Source: Parasponia andersonii
Taxonomy: Eukaryota; Streptophyta; Magnoliopsida; Rosales; Cannabaceae
Direction: 5' to 3'
DNA: 64,000 bases
NCBI GenBank assembly: GCA_002914805.1
Contig: JXTB01000326.1
Coordinates: 376,892 to 440,891 of the forward strand
Of this stretch, positions 1 through 12,437 are shown piece after piece. The notes under the pieces were generated by a model. It worked only from the letters and a program-made list of their open reading frames with translations. It ran no database searches and was not told where the DNA came from. A program made the translations under genes and the position numbers. How positions within the stretch are numbered: the first letter of the stretch is position 1; every line of letters starts with the position of its first letter.

Positions 1-132
1 TTTGTTCACTTAATTTGACAAGCTGTCACATGATCATCTTCCTGCTTTTGAATAGTTTGCTATTTCAATTATTTCTCTTCTTGTGTTATCTTCTACTTCT
101 TTGAGTGGCTTAGAATATATGTTTCCTTTTAG

Positions 133-1189
133 ATGAATGGAAGAATTTTTTGGAACGGATTGGTCTGGATGATTCAACTGCTGATGCAGAAGTACAGAAA
201 AGTTCGAGGGATGCTTTGGAGCTTCGGTTTTGGGTATCTTACCGTGGCCAGACTCTGGCTAGGACTGGTTTGATTCCTTGCTATTACTACTGCATACATA
301 ACCCTTATCCTCTGTGCTTTTCGATTGCTAATAGAAGCTTATCCTTTATTTATATACTTTTTATAATTTTTGAAGTAATATTTCGTTTCTTGATTTTCTT
401 TTCTTTTTTCTTTTTTTCTTTTTTCACAAAAGAATAGTAGCAGTTAAGTTGCTTTCTACCTGAGCTTATCTGAGATTATCACTTGTAATTGCAGTGCGTG
501 GTATGATGTATTATAGAAGGGCTTTAATGTTACAGAGCTATTGGGAAAGGACATCGCCAGGAGGTATTTTCTTTTAGAACTTCTGAATACCTTGTGTGCC
601 TATTTTGGATGAGGTCATGGACTTACTGCCACTTTGTCACAATTCCTGTACCTGTAGTGGATGGATATTCTCAGGCCAGCATCCCTACAAGCCAAGGCTT
701 TGAGTTGTCGCGTGAATCACGGGCACAAGCAGATTTAAAGTTTACCTACGTTGTGTCATGCCAAATTTATGGACAACAGAAGCAGCGAAAAGCGCCAGAG
801 GCTGCTGATATATCCCTTCTGTTGCAGAGGTATTGATCTTTTAAATTGATTGCAGAATCTTGTGTTGGTAGATCACAAAAGAATGGTTATTCCTTGTTTT
901 CATCGAGAAAGTGAGAGAAGGGCAGACAGGAAATTTGAAAAAAAAAAGGAAAAAAGAAATTACGATAGATACTGTAGATAACAAGAATATTGGGCTTGCA
1001 TACATGGAAGTTAGAAACATTTTTTTTCATTATTACCAATTTCCTTACTGTTTTCTATGGGAAAAGTAGTACATCCTCTCAGACTGCAATTCCATGGCTT
1101 GCCACCAATTTGCAATTGAGAGGCTATGGTTATGAGCTGCAAAAATTGTGATTCCATGGCCTGATTTTGATTCTTTCTCATTCCATCTT

Positions 1190-1227
<38 letters not shown>

Positions 1228-4200
1228 CCTGGCTCCTGGTTCCCCTGTCAAGCCCCCATTGTGATTTATTATCAACCCCCCTTTTTCTTTATTTCTTTTT
1301 TGTTTTTTTGGGTCCGAGGCTTTTTTGAAGCATTTTATGTCTTATGGCGAGTGATCTCTAGGAGAAACTAGAGCGCCTACAAGTGTATGTGATCACTGAA
1401 AAAATAAATAAACAAAAAAGATAAAGCGTATGAATGTTTGGAAGGAAAATAGGATAAGTTCCAATTGCATTATTAGATAATGGTTTTTGACTGTAGATTC
1501 AGCATCGTTTTGATAAGATAAGGGTTTAGGGATTAAAAGCATTTAACTGTGCTTTGCACAGTGATAATGACAAGAGTACTTTGTGACTTATTTGAAAATC
1601 AGGCTTTTGTACTAGTAGCTATTTATTTTCTTTTTGGCTTTTATTTTTGATAACTAGGAATGAGGCACTTCGAGTTGCTTTCATACATGTGGAGGAGAGC
1701 GGTGCTGATGGAAAGGGTCCAAAAGAATTTTATTCTAAGCTTGTTAAAGCTGACATACATGGAAAAGATCAGGTAAATAGTGGCTTTCTTTGTTAATTAA
1801 CGTTTCCCGATGTACTTGTTTGTTGTGAATGAGATTTATACGGTGTGATATTTATTTTTGAAATCAGTGTCAAGTTAATTGGACAGAACCCAGCAACAGA
1901 CAATAAATAAATATTATTCTCTCTCCTTTGAATAGACTCGGTGGATTTACTGAAACTACTTTAACAGAAAATCACAATTTAATATTGTAAATTACATATT
2001 GATTGTGGTAATTTTTGATCCCTGCATTTAAAGATTGCTTGTGTTTTACTCAAAAGGTTAAGACAACATAATTGAGCATAAATAAGTAGGGCAGATTAAA
2101 CAAATATATATTATCTAGGTAGTTAAGTTAGTATACCTTACATATATATGTGTATATATAAGCTGGTAATTAAATAAACTGAAATTAAATGACTGAAATG
2201 AAAAGGACCAGCTAATTGGAATCAAAGGTACTAAAATGTAAATTGCTGAAATTAAACTGGAAAATAAACTATAAATAAAGGTGCTGAAATATAAATGGGA
2301 CCAGATTACCGGAATTCTGAAAACAAATGGGTACTGAAAATAAAGTACAAGAATACAGGAAATCAGCTTTGTATTATTATTATTATGCTGCCTTTTGGTG
2401 CAAAAATTACCAAAAACATGGGAGTTGGGGTCTTTAGATGGCTTTCCCTTAGAGTTCTTTTAAGATAAAAAAAAATACTAACTTAGATGCATGTTTGAGT
2501 GTATGAATGTGTGGATTTGATAATGATTTGGCTAAGAAATTAGGAAAATGTAGCTGTCTACATGAAGATCATGATCTGATCATGTGGAAATAAGCTTTAG
2601 ACTTGTGCAAAACCTTATAAAATGTAGTACGTAGTCTGGATATTTGATCTAAGGTAATGATTGGGGTGATTTCTAAGCTATCAAACGAGCTGAAATGTTA
2701 ACAACCGGCCACTGCTTATGGCTGATCATGCATGCAATGCTGAAAAGTAGTAGTTTTGGGTGTGTAAATGCTACTAGAATAGTGATTCTAGGCTAGAAAC
2801 ATGGACATAAGTGATATATGGAAGTTTGAGAGTGATTTGAGCCTATCGGGTGAGGGAAAAGTGAGGGAAAGTGTAAGTTCCAGCCACTGCAGTGGTTGGA
2901 TACGAGAATGGCAGAGAGAATGAGAGAGAGTGATAGCTGAAGGGTGAGAATTGTTGTTGTTCGTTGTGTAGAACTTGCTTCTAAGACTTGTGACCAAGCT
3001 GGTAGTGGGGGACTAAAGAGATTATTGAAGAAGGGATGGATGAACTTTTCTGCCACTTTGCAGAAAAGTGAATTCTTATGTTTTCTAAAGTGGTTGTGCA
3101 CGTGGTTGTTGTTGTGATGATAAAATTATTTCACACAATTAATCTCTTTGATTAGAGATCAATCACAACTCACACAAAGAACACGAGAAAAACAATAAAA
3201 ATAACACCGAGAATTATTGTGGTTCAGCTTTAATCATTAAAGCCTACGTCCACGTGAAACTACTCTCCAAAGCTTTCACTATGAATAAGAATATTTACAC
3301 CCTCTTTCTCATAGTTTTACAGCAAAGTTTCTCTCTCCAAGGTCCCCAAGAACACCCGTATTTTTTCCCCTTGACTGGTCTGCAGTGGCTGCCCCTTTGG
3401 TATTGTATTTATAATACAATTTATTATAACTGCTGCCTTTTTCACGCTCAGCCCCTACATTGAATGGGGTAACTATTTCTTAGTTTCACAATTTTATTTC
3501 AGACCCTAGTTTCCTATTGTGATAACTCCTAGCTGCCACCAATAACAAAAAATCTAATCTCTCTAATTAGGAAATAAACACAACACCCTAATTAACTAGT
3601 TTCCCCTTATTTTAATTACACAGCCAAATACAAATACATAACAGTTGTGTGTGTGTTCATATAGATGCATGTATTTGTGTCTTGTGTGCCCAAGTTTGCA
3701 TGAACTGCAATCTCTTTACTTGAACTCAATCAGATGAAACGTTTGGAAAGAGCTTCCTTGCGCCTAGTTTTATTAACATGCTTATCTGGTTCTTATCTAT
3801 GTGAAGGAAGTATACTCTATTAAACTTCCTGGTGATCCAAAGCTTGGTGAAGGAAAGCCTGAAAACCAAAACCATGCCATAGTTTTCACTCGTGGGGAGG
3901 CTGTTCAAACTATTGACATGAATCAGGTGAGATATCTGTCTTTCCTTAGTTTAATGACTTTCTTGAATAACTTTTACCAGCTGTGTACAAATAAATTTTA
4001 TTCTGTTGGTCAGTTCTGTATGTTCTTTAGATTCATGATTGTCTTCTTACCCAACAGTGAAGGAATTCTGTAAGTGATGAATGGCTTTATCTTGTTTTAT
4101 AGGATAACTACCTTGAGGAAGCAATGAAAATGAGAAATCTTCTTGAGGAATTTCATACAAAACATGGCCTTCGGCCTCCAACTATTCTTGGTGTTAGAGA

Positions 4201-7200
4201 GCATGTCTTTACAGGAAGGTTTGGCTGGCTTCTTTTTGAACATAATGATTAATCTTGATTTTTTTCCCCATTGATAATTGGGTTATACATGTTCTTTACA
4301 GTGTCTCATCATTGGCGTGGTTTATGTCAAATCAAGAAACCAGCTTTGTGACCTTGGGGCAGCGTATCTTGGCGAATCCTCTGAAGTGAGTAGCACATAA
4401 CTTGATTCCAATGGAAAAAAGTGCGTTTAGAGATTATTTTAACGTCAAATGCTGAATTTGTTTCTCAAGAATGCTGTAGTTGGTTTTTGTTTCTTGTTAT
4501 TTGTCCTGCAAAAGTATTTCAACTTTGACATAATTTGTAACTCATAAAACTATATCTTTTTAACAAAAATCATTTTCTGGAAAATGCTTTTCATACTTTT
4601 GACATTTATGTTATGGATGCTAATATTTACTTATGCCTATTGTCTGTATTAATTCTTTTGGACAATGGTTTGTTGCTGGTGTATAATATACATTTTTTCT
4701 GAGCCTATTTAACTGACACTCTGTTCGATGTCATACTATCCCTTTTTAATGACTTTATTTGTGATGTGGAACCTCCTTGCCCGAATACGATTTGACTATT
4801 AAACACTACTGGCGATAAGTACACGATGGAAACTTTTGCAAATTGCATTTTGGTTTTTCACAATGATTATTGTAATTCTTGCAGAGTCCGCATGCACTAT
4901 GGACATCCTGACGTATTCGACCGTTTATTCCACATAACTCGAGGTGGCATTAGCAAGGCATCACGTGTTATAAACATCAGTGAAGATATCTATGCAGGTG
5001 GGTATGAAATAGTGATTACTTCTTTTTTCTTTGTATGTAATTGAATAGCATCATTTGAATTTTCCTGTTGACATCTAATTTATCTTGATGAAAACAAAAT
5101 ACTGCAGGGTTCAACTCAACATTAAGGCAAGGCAACATCACACACCAGGAGTACATTCAGGTTTAATATCCTAGTTCTTTCCTCCTATTTTTTGGTCTAG
5201 TAGAGTCCTGTTTCTGGTCTCTTGATTGACTTCTTTGTGCAGGTTGGAAAAGGAAGGGATGTTGGTCTGAACCAGATTGCCCTGTTTGAAGGAAAAGTCG
5301 CGGGTGGGAATGGGGAGCAAGTTCTTAGTAGGGACATATACAGACTTGGACAACTTTTTGATTTCTTTAGAATGTGTTCTTTCTTCTTCACAACCGTCGG
5401 TTTCTATGTTTGCACTATGGTGCGCTTCCTCCATTGGTCTCTGATTGTCATTGCAAATAATCTGACTCTGCTTTCTAGTTTCTGTTGTTTATTGATGTTA
5501 ATGTCTACTTGATGCAGATGACAGTGCTCACAGTGTACATATTCTTGTATGGAAGGGTTTACCTGGTAACTTGAATTCCCCCTCCTGCTTCAATATCTAT
5601 GATGTCTAAAATAATTCTGTAGCTTTTAACCATTCTGATAATGTCATGGATGTTGTTGTCAAAGAAGACAATGTTATTGAAGCTTGCTGTTAACATGGGA
5701 GACCTCTCAAGCCCTCAATTACTTGGGGACTATATGGTTTTGAGTTTATTGTTTGCTAACATGATGGCTACTAAAATGAGGACATATGTCTGTTCTTTTT
5801 TTTTTAAATTTTTTTTTATTATTTATTTATTTTTTTTAACCTCTTATCTTGAGATGGTTTGCTTATGTATAAAACTATCTGAAGCTAAATTGAATACGGC
5901 CTGGATGGTTTGCTCATTCATCAAATTCTGTGGATGATTTGCTTTTTGCCGATGTTTTCAGGCTTTGTCTGGACTCGATGAACAAATTTCCAAGCAAGCA
6001 AGAAGGTTGGGTAGCACAGCGCTGGATGCTGCTTTAAATGCACAGTTCTTGGTCCAGATTGGAGTGTTCACAGCAGTTCCAATGATTATGGGTTTTATAC
6101 TTGAACTGGGACTGCTGAAGGTAGTCCATCTAAGTCTTATCTATATCATGTCCTATTTAAATTTTGTACCAGATATTTCTCATGTAACTCTACAATGAAG
6201 CTGCTTTCTTTGCTTGGATGTTTGATGCTATTCCTCTTGTATTCAAGAATGCGGTAGTAGTTCTGAGGAGGAAATAAATTTGTGCAAATAGCTTTCTTAC
6301 TCTGGCTGTTTATCTATGATGATTCTAATATTTGGTTATCAAGACCATATACTTCTGTATTTCTAGATTGTTTTTCTATTGTGGATTAGTTTCTGTCCCG
6401 ATTCTTTATGCTTTTTCTTCAATATTTGCAGGCAGTTTTCAGCTTTATTACAATGCAGCTTCAGTTATGTTCTGTGTTCTTCACTTTCTCATTAGGAACA
6501 AGAACTCACTATTTTGGACGTACCGTTCTCCATGGAGGTGCAAAAGTATGTACTTATTTCATCTAAACCCCTATGTCTTATTTCAGTGGAAACAAAATTG
6601 AGTATTAACATTTTAAATGTTATCAACAGTACCGGGCGACAGGTAGAGGCTTTGTTGTCCGCCACATCAAGTTTGCAGAAAATTACAGGCTCTACTCAAG
6701 AAGTCATTTTGTCAAGGCGTAAGTGATATAATTACTATGCTCATAGAAACTCTTCTTTGATGAAAGGAAACTTACAAACTATTTCTCACAGGCTTGAAGT
6801 GGCTCTGCTTCTCATAGTCTACATTGCATACGGGTATACCGATGGTGGGGCTGTTTCGTTTGTTTTGCTTACTCTCAGTAGTTGGTTTCTGGTCATCTCC
6901 TGGCTTTTTGCACCCTATATCTTCAATCCTTCTGGTTTTGAGTGGCAAAAGTAAGTATTCTATTATATTTGTTTGTTTCTGCTTCTTCGTACCTTTCTTT
7001 TTTATAATATTATAGCTATGATCTTAACTTTCTATGCATGGGAACAAATTTAAACAGAACGGTGGAGGATTTTGATGATTGGACCAGTTGGCTTCTCTAT
7101 AAAGGTGGTGTAGGAGTGAAGGGAGACGATAGCTGGGAATCTTGGTGGGATGAAGAGCAGGTATGATTTTGCTTGCAAACTTGATTTTTTTTTTAAATTA

Positions 7201-8610
7201 TTGTTTTTGAACTTTTATTTATTTATTTATTTATTTTGGTGCTGGTAAAATCTTTTTGTTATGATAATGCCTTTTTTCCTGTTTCCAGCCATGTTGAGAC
7301 CCGATACTTCTTCCCTTTTACTATTTTCTTAGTGTGTTGGATTAGCGTTTGAGGACAGAAAACATCATAGAGATTAATTCCTTCTGTGATGACGGTTCAT
7401 TTGATGATTATTGGTTAAATGGTTGCATAATGCCATTTCTTTTGCAAGGATCACTTTATAAATTTCTAAAAGATGGAAACTTTTGCAGCAATGGATCATT
7501 ATCCTGTTATTGTTGATTGATCCTTTTGCTGTTTTTTTTTTATGCTCATGAATGATCATTCAATACTCTTCATATTCAGACTGTTTCTTCTTATTTGTTG
7601 GTTCCTGATCTCTCTTTCACGTAGTAAGTTATTTTCTTGTTGTAGCTGCATATTCAAACACTGAGAGGTCGTATATTGGAAACCGTTTTGAGTTTGAGAT
7701 TCTTAATATTTCAATATGGCATTGTATACAAACTTCACCTCACCAGAAATGAGAGATCACTTGCGGTATGCTTCATGACCCCACACTCCCTTTTTGTTTT
7801 TCTGTAGTCTAAAGTAGTTTCATGTACATATTTCTCCATTTAGAAAAGACGGATGTAGTTGAATTACGAAATGTATTTCTTTAGATTTGGGATACTATTA
7901 ATTTGTTGGCCTTTATCCTTACTTGATCTTGACAACTTCCTTTTTGTCTAGATCTATGGATTTTCTTGGGTTGTATTGCTCGTCATTGTCATGGTGTTCA
8001 AGGTTTGTATTATGTATTATTCTTCCCTCGTTCCTCAACATACTTGATTTGGTGTTGTGAAACCTACTTTTTCTTGCGTCCTATGTTGCAGCTTTTCACC
8101 TACAGTGCTAAGAAGTCGGCCAACTTCCAGCTAGTGATCCGATTTACACAGGGTGTCACATCCCTAGGACTTATTGCAGCAATAGCCCTAGTTATCGTAT
8201 TTACCGATCTTTCGATACCAGATTTATTCGCTAGTGTCCTTGCGTTCATTCCAACTGGCTGGGCCGTAATTTGTGTAAGTCAATCCTTTGTATCACTCTT
8301 GCAGTCAGCATTGTTCTTCTGGATTTTTTTACTTGCGGTATTGAAATTCGTTTTGGTTCCTCTTGCAAAACAGTTGGCTGTCACTTGGAAGAAGGTTGTG
8401 AGGAGTCTGGGCTTGTGGGACTCGGTCCGCGAGTTTGGTAGAATGTATGATGCTGGAATGGGAATGCTCATCTTTGCTCCCATAGCATTCTTGTCATGGT
8501 TCCCATTCATCTCCACCTTCCAGTCTCGGCTTCTGTTCAATCAAGCTTTTAGCCGTGGCCTAGAAATCTCAATCATTCTTGCCGGAAACAAAGCAAATGT
8601 TGACGCCTGA
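133..8610 (+). CDS. CALS10: Callose synthase, CalS10/GSL8 type, C-terminal part
   Basis: Multi-pass plasma-membrane 1,3-beta-glucan synthase that polymerises UDP-glucose into callose. The Arabidopsis CalS10/GSL8 orthologue acts at the cell plate and plasmodesmata. Twenty exons can be placed with consistent phase and GT-AG sites: 133-267, 495-563, 658-829, 1658-1772, 3807-3926, 4103-4218, 4302-4385, 4885-4997, 5108-5160, 5243-5419, 5518-5565, 5962-6120, 6432-6545, 6630-6718, 6792-6950, 7058-7160, 7646-7765, 7952-8002, 8092-8274, 8374-8610. They encode about 804 residues of a protein usually near 1,900. Visible landmarks of the glucan synthase domain are LRFWVSYRGQTLARTVRG, IKLPGDPKLGEGKPENQNHA, ILGVREHVFTGSVSSLAWFM, MHYGHPDVFDR and GKGRDVGLNQIALFEGK. 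Several hydrophobic segments follow from LFDFFRM onward. The end, GLEISIILAGNKANVDA, fits CalS10 better than CalS9; this subfamily call is from memory. The 5' exons lie left of the window. Confidence 0.93.
1195..1223. repeat. (CT)n microsatellite
   Basis: About 14 uninterrupted CT dinucleotides within a callose synthase intron. Confidence 0.95.
3110..3643 (-). mobile_element. Solo LTR in a callose synthase intron
   Basis: A 534 bp segment starts TGTTGTGATG, ends ATACATAACA and is flanked by a perfect 5 bp direct repeat, GTTGT (3105-3109 and 3644-3648). TGTT...AACA ends and a 5 bp target duplication are the signature of an LTR. No internal retroelement sequence accompanies it, so it is a solo LTR left by LTR-LTR recombination. 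The minus strand carries a TATA-like TATAAATACAATAC, which suggests minus orientation. It explains much of the 2 kb length of this intron (1773-3806). Superfamily is not determinable from the LTR alone. Confidence 0.78.
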
Positions 8611-8898
8611 TCAGTTTGCTCATTCTTGCTTAATATGCGGTTGTTGGGGACCGACCCAGTTTGGATTTTACATTTGAGATCATAACTCTGTGTATGGATA
8701 TTATTCATTTTTATCTCTAGTTCCAAGGATTAGACATTGTTTTAGCTATATATTTGGTTTAAAAAGTTGTAGCTTTTTGCGGACACTTCTTATTCGATAA
8801 TTTATTTTGTAAGATGAGCACTAATTGCAAGATGGCCCTCAGTTTCGACTTTTCAGTTATTCGAGTAGGTTTCCATTTTTGATACGATAGCGACACTC
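8611..8898 (+). other. Callose synthase 3' UTR and downstream flank
   Basis: AT-rich sequence directly after the stop codon with no further ORF. It probably holds the 3' UTR; no single polyadenylation signal can be singled out. It runs into the assembly gap. Confidence 0.5.
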
Positions 8899-9226
8899 NN
8901 NNNNNNNNNNNNNNNNNNNNNNNNNNNNNNNNNNNNNNNNNNNNNNNNNNNNNNNNNNNNNNNNNNNNNNNNNNNNNNNNNNNNNNNNNNNNNNNNNNNN
9001 NNNNNNNNNNNNNNNNNNNNNNNNNNNNNNNNNNNNNNNNNNNNNNNNNNNNNNNNNNNNNNNNNNNNNNNNNNNNNNNNNNNNNNNNNNNNNNNNNNNN
9101 NNNNNNNNNNNNNNNNNNNNNNNNNNNNNNNNNNNNNNNNNNNNNNNNNNNNNNNNNNNNNNNNNNNNNNNNNNNNNNNNNNNNNNNNNNNNNNNNNNNN
9201 NNNNNNNNNNNNNNNNNNNNNNNNNN
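8899..9226. other. Assembly gap (N run, 328 bp)
   Basis: Unbroken run of N. The flanks contain short CGATAGCGAC and TTGTCGCTTA motifs that recur around the gap, so a tandem repeat may have caused the break. Confidence 1.
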
Positions 9227-10800
9227 GTGGCTTGTCGCTTATATGGGCCATGTCGTATATCTAGAATTTGTTGTCTGAGTTGTCGTTTTCATACATGTAA
9301 TCTTCCGCAGTCAGCTAGTCACTTTAGTACACGTCCTTTTTCTTGCTGATACTCGTATGACCCGCCGTTCTACTGTGACGTTTTTCAAGGATGTTCTTAT
9401 GCGACAATCGTTTCATATGGTTTGTTAATTCCTCTTTGATGTCTCTGGTTTTTTTTCACACGAGCTGCCGTTTTTGTCACTTTTCTATGACATGCCGTTT
9501 CAAGTAAAATTTGCTTATATGCATCAATATTTTAATATATAGAAAGGAGAACACACTTGATTTCGTGCGTTATTCCAACTCTTACCAATTTTTTTAATTT
9601 TTGGTTTGTGGATTTATTTATTGCGCGTCTTTTTTTTTTTTTTCCTTCCTTCTTCCTTTTAATGCTCGGCATTTTTCTACCTTTACCCTCGGCCTTTGAT
9701 CACCTTGGGCCATGCCGAAAATACCTTATGAATTTGGCCGTTTTTCTTAGGAAGACACCAAAATCTACGCTGTTTTTTTTTTTTAAATAATCAAAATATT
9801 AGTTTTCACCCCATATTTTCGTAAGTACAAAGTGATCTCAATTTGTCAATTTGAATCAAATTCATTCCTCGGATCAGATTTGGTCAAAATTATGTTTTGA
9901 GATGCCACCAATAACGTTAATGAAATAGTCTAACTACTTCTTTAACCCTACAACCAAACCCCTACATTTAAATTTATTCGTTTTCAAATATATATTTGAA
10001 TAATTGGCTCTTTTGAGGGCTTTTTAGCCCAATGGCCGAATTTTGGATCATAATTTGCAAAATGACCATTTTTCAAATACTTTAAAAATCGCCGAATTTT
10101 GAAAATAATTTAAAAAATAATCGTTTTCATATTTAGTATATCAAAATATATTGATTTATTTTTTTGAAAATTGACTTATTTTTTAAAAAATTGATTTACT
10201 TTTTCAAAAATTGATTTACTTTATAAAAAAATTGATCATCTAAAAAATGGTCATTTATCAAAATAAATTATAAAGCACTTAGTTACTAAATAGGTGGAAA
10301 ACAGCCACTTTTAAATTGATCTTTGAAAAAGGCCATTTCTTATAAATAGTCTACTTTAATAGATGATTTGATTATTTAGTTCGCTATACTTCGGTCATTT
10401 TTAGATAAAAATTTGACGAAAGTCAATAGAAATTCATAAGAAGGGGAAGGACAATTTTGACTTAATTGATAAATTGAGCGTTCATATTTATAAACTAGCA
10501 TAAAATCCACATGCCTCATGCATGTGACCTAGGTTGTAAACCAAAAACTGTATACAGACAATTTAATTAATATTTGAATTTATAATTAAAGAATTAAAGT
10601 ATTAAATCTTGAAATTAAAAGATGAGATATTTATTCAGAAAAAAAAAAAAAAAANATGTATTAAAAAAATTAAAAATAAATAGGGAAAATAAAATCAAGG
10701 CTCTATAGTAGAAAGAAAACTTTTGAATGGAAATAGGGGAAAAAAAAAAAAAAGAAAAAGAAGCAAGCAAGCAAGCAAGCAGATTGGGCAATGGACAGAC
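9227..10800. other. Intergenic AT-rich repeats, no gene
   Basis: No coding potential seen. 9240-9500 is rich in CATGTCGT/GACATGCCG-like words that also occur near 48235-48360. 10000-10340 contains a loose ~20 bp tandem motif (AAAAATTGATTTACTTTTT and variants at about 10150-10230) between GACCATTTTT/GGTCATTTAT words, which looks like a degenerate MITE-class repeat. One isolated N is at 10655. Confidence 0.5.
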
Positions 10801-10829
10801 CCAGACATCAAGATAGAGATATCAAATGG

Positions 10830-11470
10830 GTCATGTCGTACTGGCTCGGCCAATAAAAGGTAAACCCGCTCATATCATGCTTAGCATGACCCAACAAAAT
10901 ATCGTGTCATGTTCGTGCTAAACCAAGTTTCCAAATTTTAGGCCCGATACGGTCCACAGACACTGGCACGTCTCATGTCGTGCTCATGGTTGTGCTAGAC
11001 CCTTATCATGCTGAACGTAGTGTGCCAAATTTGTTAGTGTATTATTATTCCCATCTTCGATTGACCTATTAAATTGTTGTGACAGTCAATTTTTTAAAAG
11101 TATTTAATAAAATAATTATATTTTGATTTAAAATAATAATCAAATATATGTAATATTCTCATAATTATTAGAAAAAAAATTCAATTAAAATCACTAATGC
11201 AAAATTATTTTTAAAAGAAAGAACAAAAAAATGAGTTTATTTATAAGAAAAAACTAAAAAGACATATAAAATTTACAGATATAAATAATATAATAAATAA
11301 AAATAAATATTTTCTAAAGTATTCGGAATCATGCTTTTTGGGTTGTATCGTGCTCGCGCTTAAGGTTGTATTATACCGTGCTAGCTTATAGTGTCCAAAA
11401 ACTAAATACCAGCACGGCCTAATACCTCGTGTTGTATTTGGCACGACCCAAAATCACCACGGCATAGTTT
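10830..11470. mobile_element. CGTGC-rich dispersed repeat, possibly hAT-like
   Basis: Two blocks (10830-11040 and 11325-11465) are crowded with CGTGC/GCACG, GGGTCATGTCGT and GGCACGACCC words in both orientations, separated by an AT-rich core. Dense GC-containing subterminal words around an AT-rich middle are typical of non-autonomous hAT elements in plants. Exact ends and an 8 bp target duplication were not found, so the class is uncertain. Confidence 0.35.
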
Positions 11471-11602
11471 TTTTGTATTGTATCCTTATGTCAAATAGGC
11501 AACCCAGCCTATTTGACTCTCTACCTCAAGACAATTCATGTTTCTATAATTCTAATAGATACACGAGCTAAAAAATGGTATTTTATTTAGGATTTTTACA
11601 TG

Positions 11603-12095
11603 TTTGGTCCCTATATTATTCATAGATTAACAAAACGATCCCTAAATTAATTTGTTGACAATTAAGTCCTTAAGCTTTAAAAACTTTGGCAATTAAGTCC
11701 TTTTTGTTTGTTGATATCAAAATTTTTATGAAATTGAACATATTTAAGTGAAATAAATTGGTATTTCACTAACATTAATTAGCTTGGAAAGAAAATAAAA
11801 AGAAATTTTAAGAGAAATTTTAAAATTTTGATCATTTTTATTTTTTTAATTTTTTATATTATGTTGTTAAATGTTGTTAATTTTTAACTATTTTCTTTCC
11901 AATTTCAAACAATATCACTAAAATATTGGTTTTGACATTCAAAAATCTTGCATGTGACTTGAAAATAATTAATTCCATTCAATATTTTAACAATTACTCG
12001 TGAAAAAAGCTTAATTGCCAAATTTTTTGAAACTTAGGAATTTTATTGCGAAAAATAGTAACTCAGGAACGTAGAGATAAGTCATGCCAAAAACC
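11603..12095. mobile_element. Foldback MITE-like element (~490 bp)
   Basis: The left arm (about 11603-11705) contains TTTGGTCCCTATAT, then AAGTCCTTAAGCTTTAAAAA and TTTGGCAATTAAGTCC. The right arm (about 11995-12095) is its diverged reverse complement (CTTAATTGCCAAATT, GAAACTTAGGAATTTTATT, AAGTCATGCCAAAAA). The arms are about 100 bp with an AT-rich centre and no ORF. GGTCCCT-ended foldback repeats are common in dicots. The target duplication is not clear. Confidence 0.55.
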
Positions 12096-12437
12096 CTTTT
12101 ATTAAAGCACATGAGGAGATCTTTGGTATTTTCCCGTATTCTATTGCGATTCCACGAAAAGGTAGATAGAGATGTGAGCAGAAAATCTCTCCTCCCCTGA
12201 GGAAAACATCAAAATAAACATGCTGTTGGTGCGCGTGAGCAACGTGTGGTACCTTAAACAAACATAGCTGCATGTAATCACAACATACAATGACTACATC
12301 AACGATAAAGCCTCCTCGTTCCCTTAGAAATCGCACTTTTCTCTCGTTAAATTTTTTCTTTCCTTAAATTTTCTGTCTTAATACTTTTTTTCCTTCAAAT
12401 TCCCTCTCTCCAAACACCCTCCTAGCGGACCTTCATC

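Noticed and set aside
1045-1275. Minus-strand Arg/Glu-rich ORF
   Set aside because: Produced by the (CT)n microsatellite in an intron.
5641-5937. 98-residue ORF in the callose synthase gene
   Set aside because: It lies wholly within an intron (5566-5961) and its sequence is not conserved in the family.
8853-9251. ORF of 132 residues across the first gap
   Set aside because: It is composed almost entirely of unknown residues translated from N.
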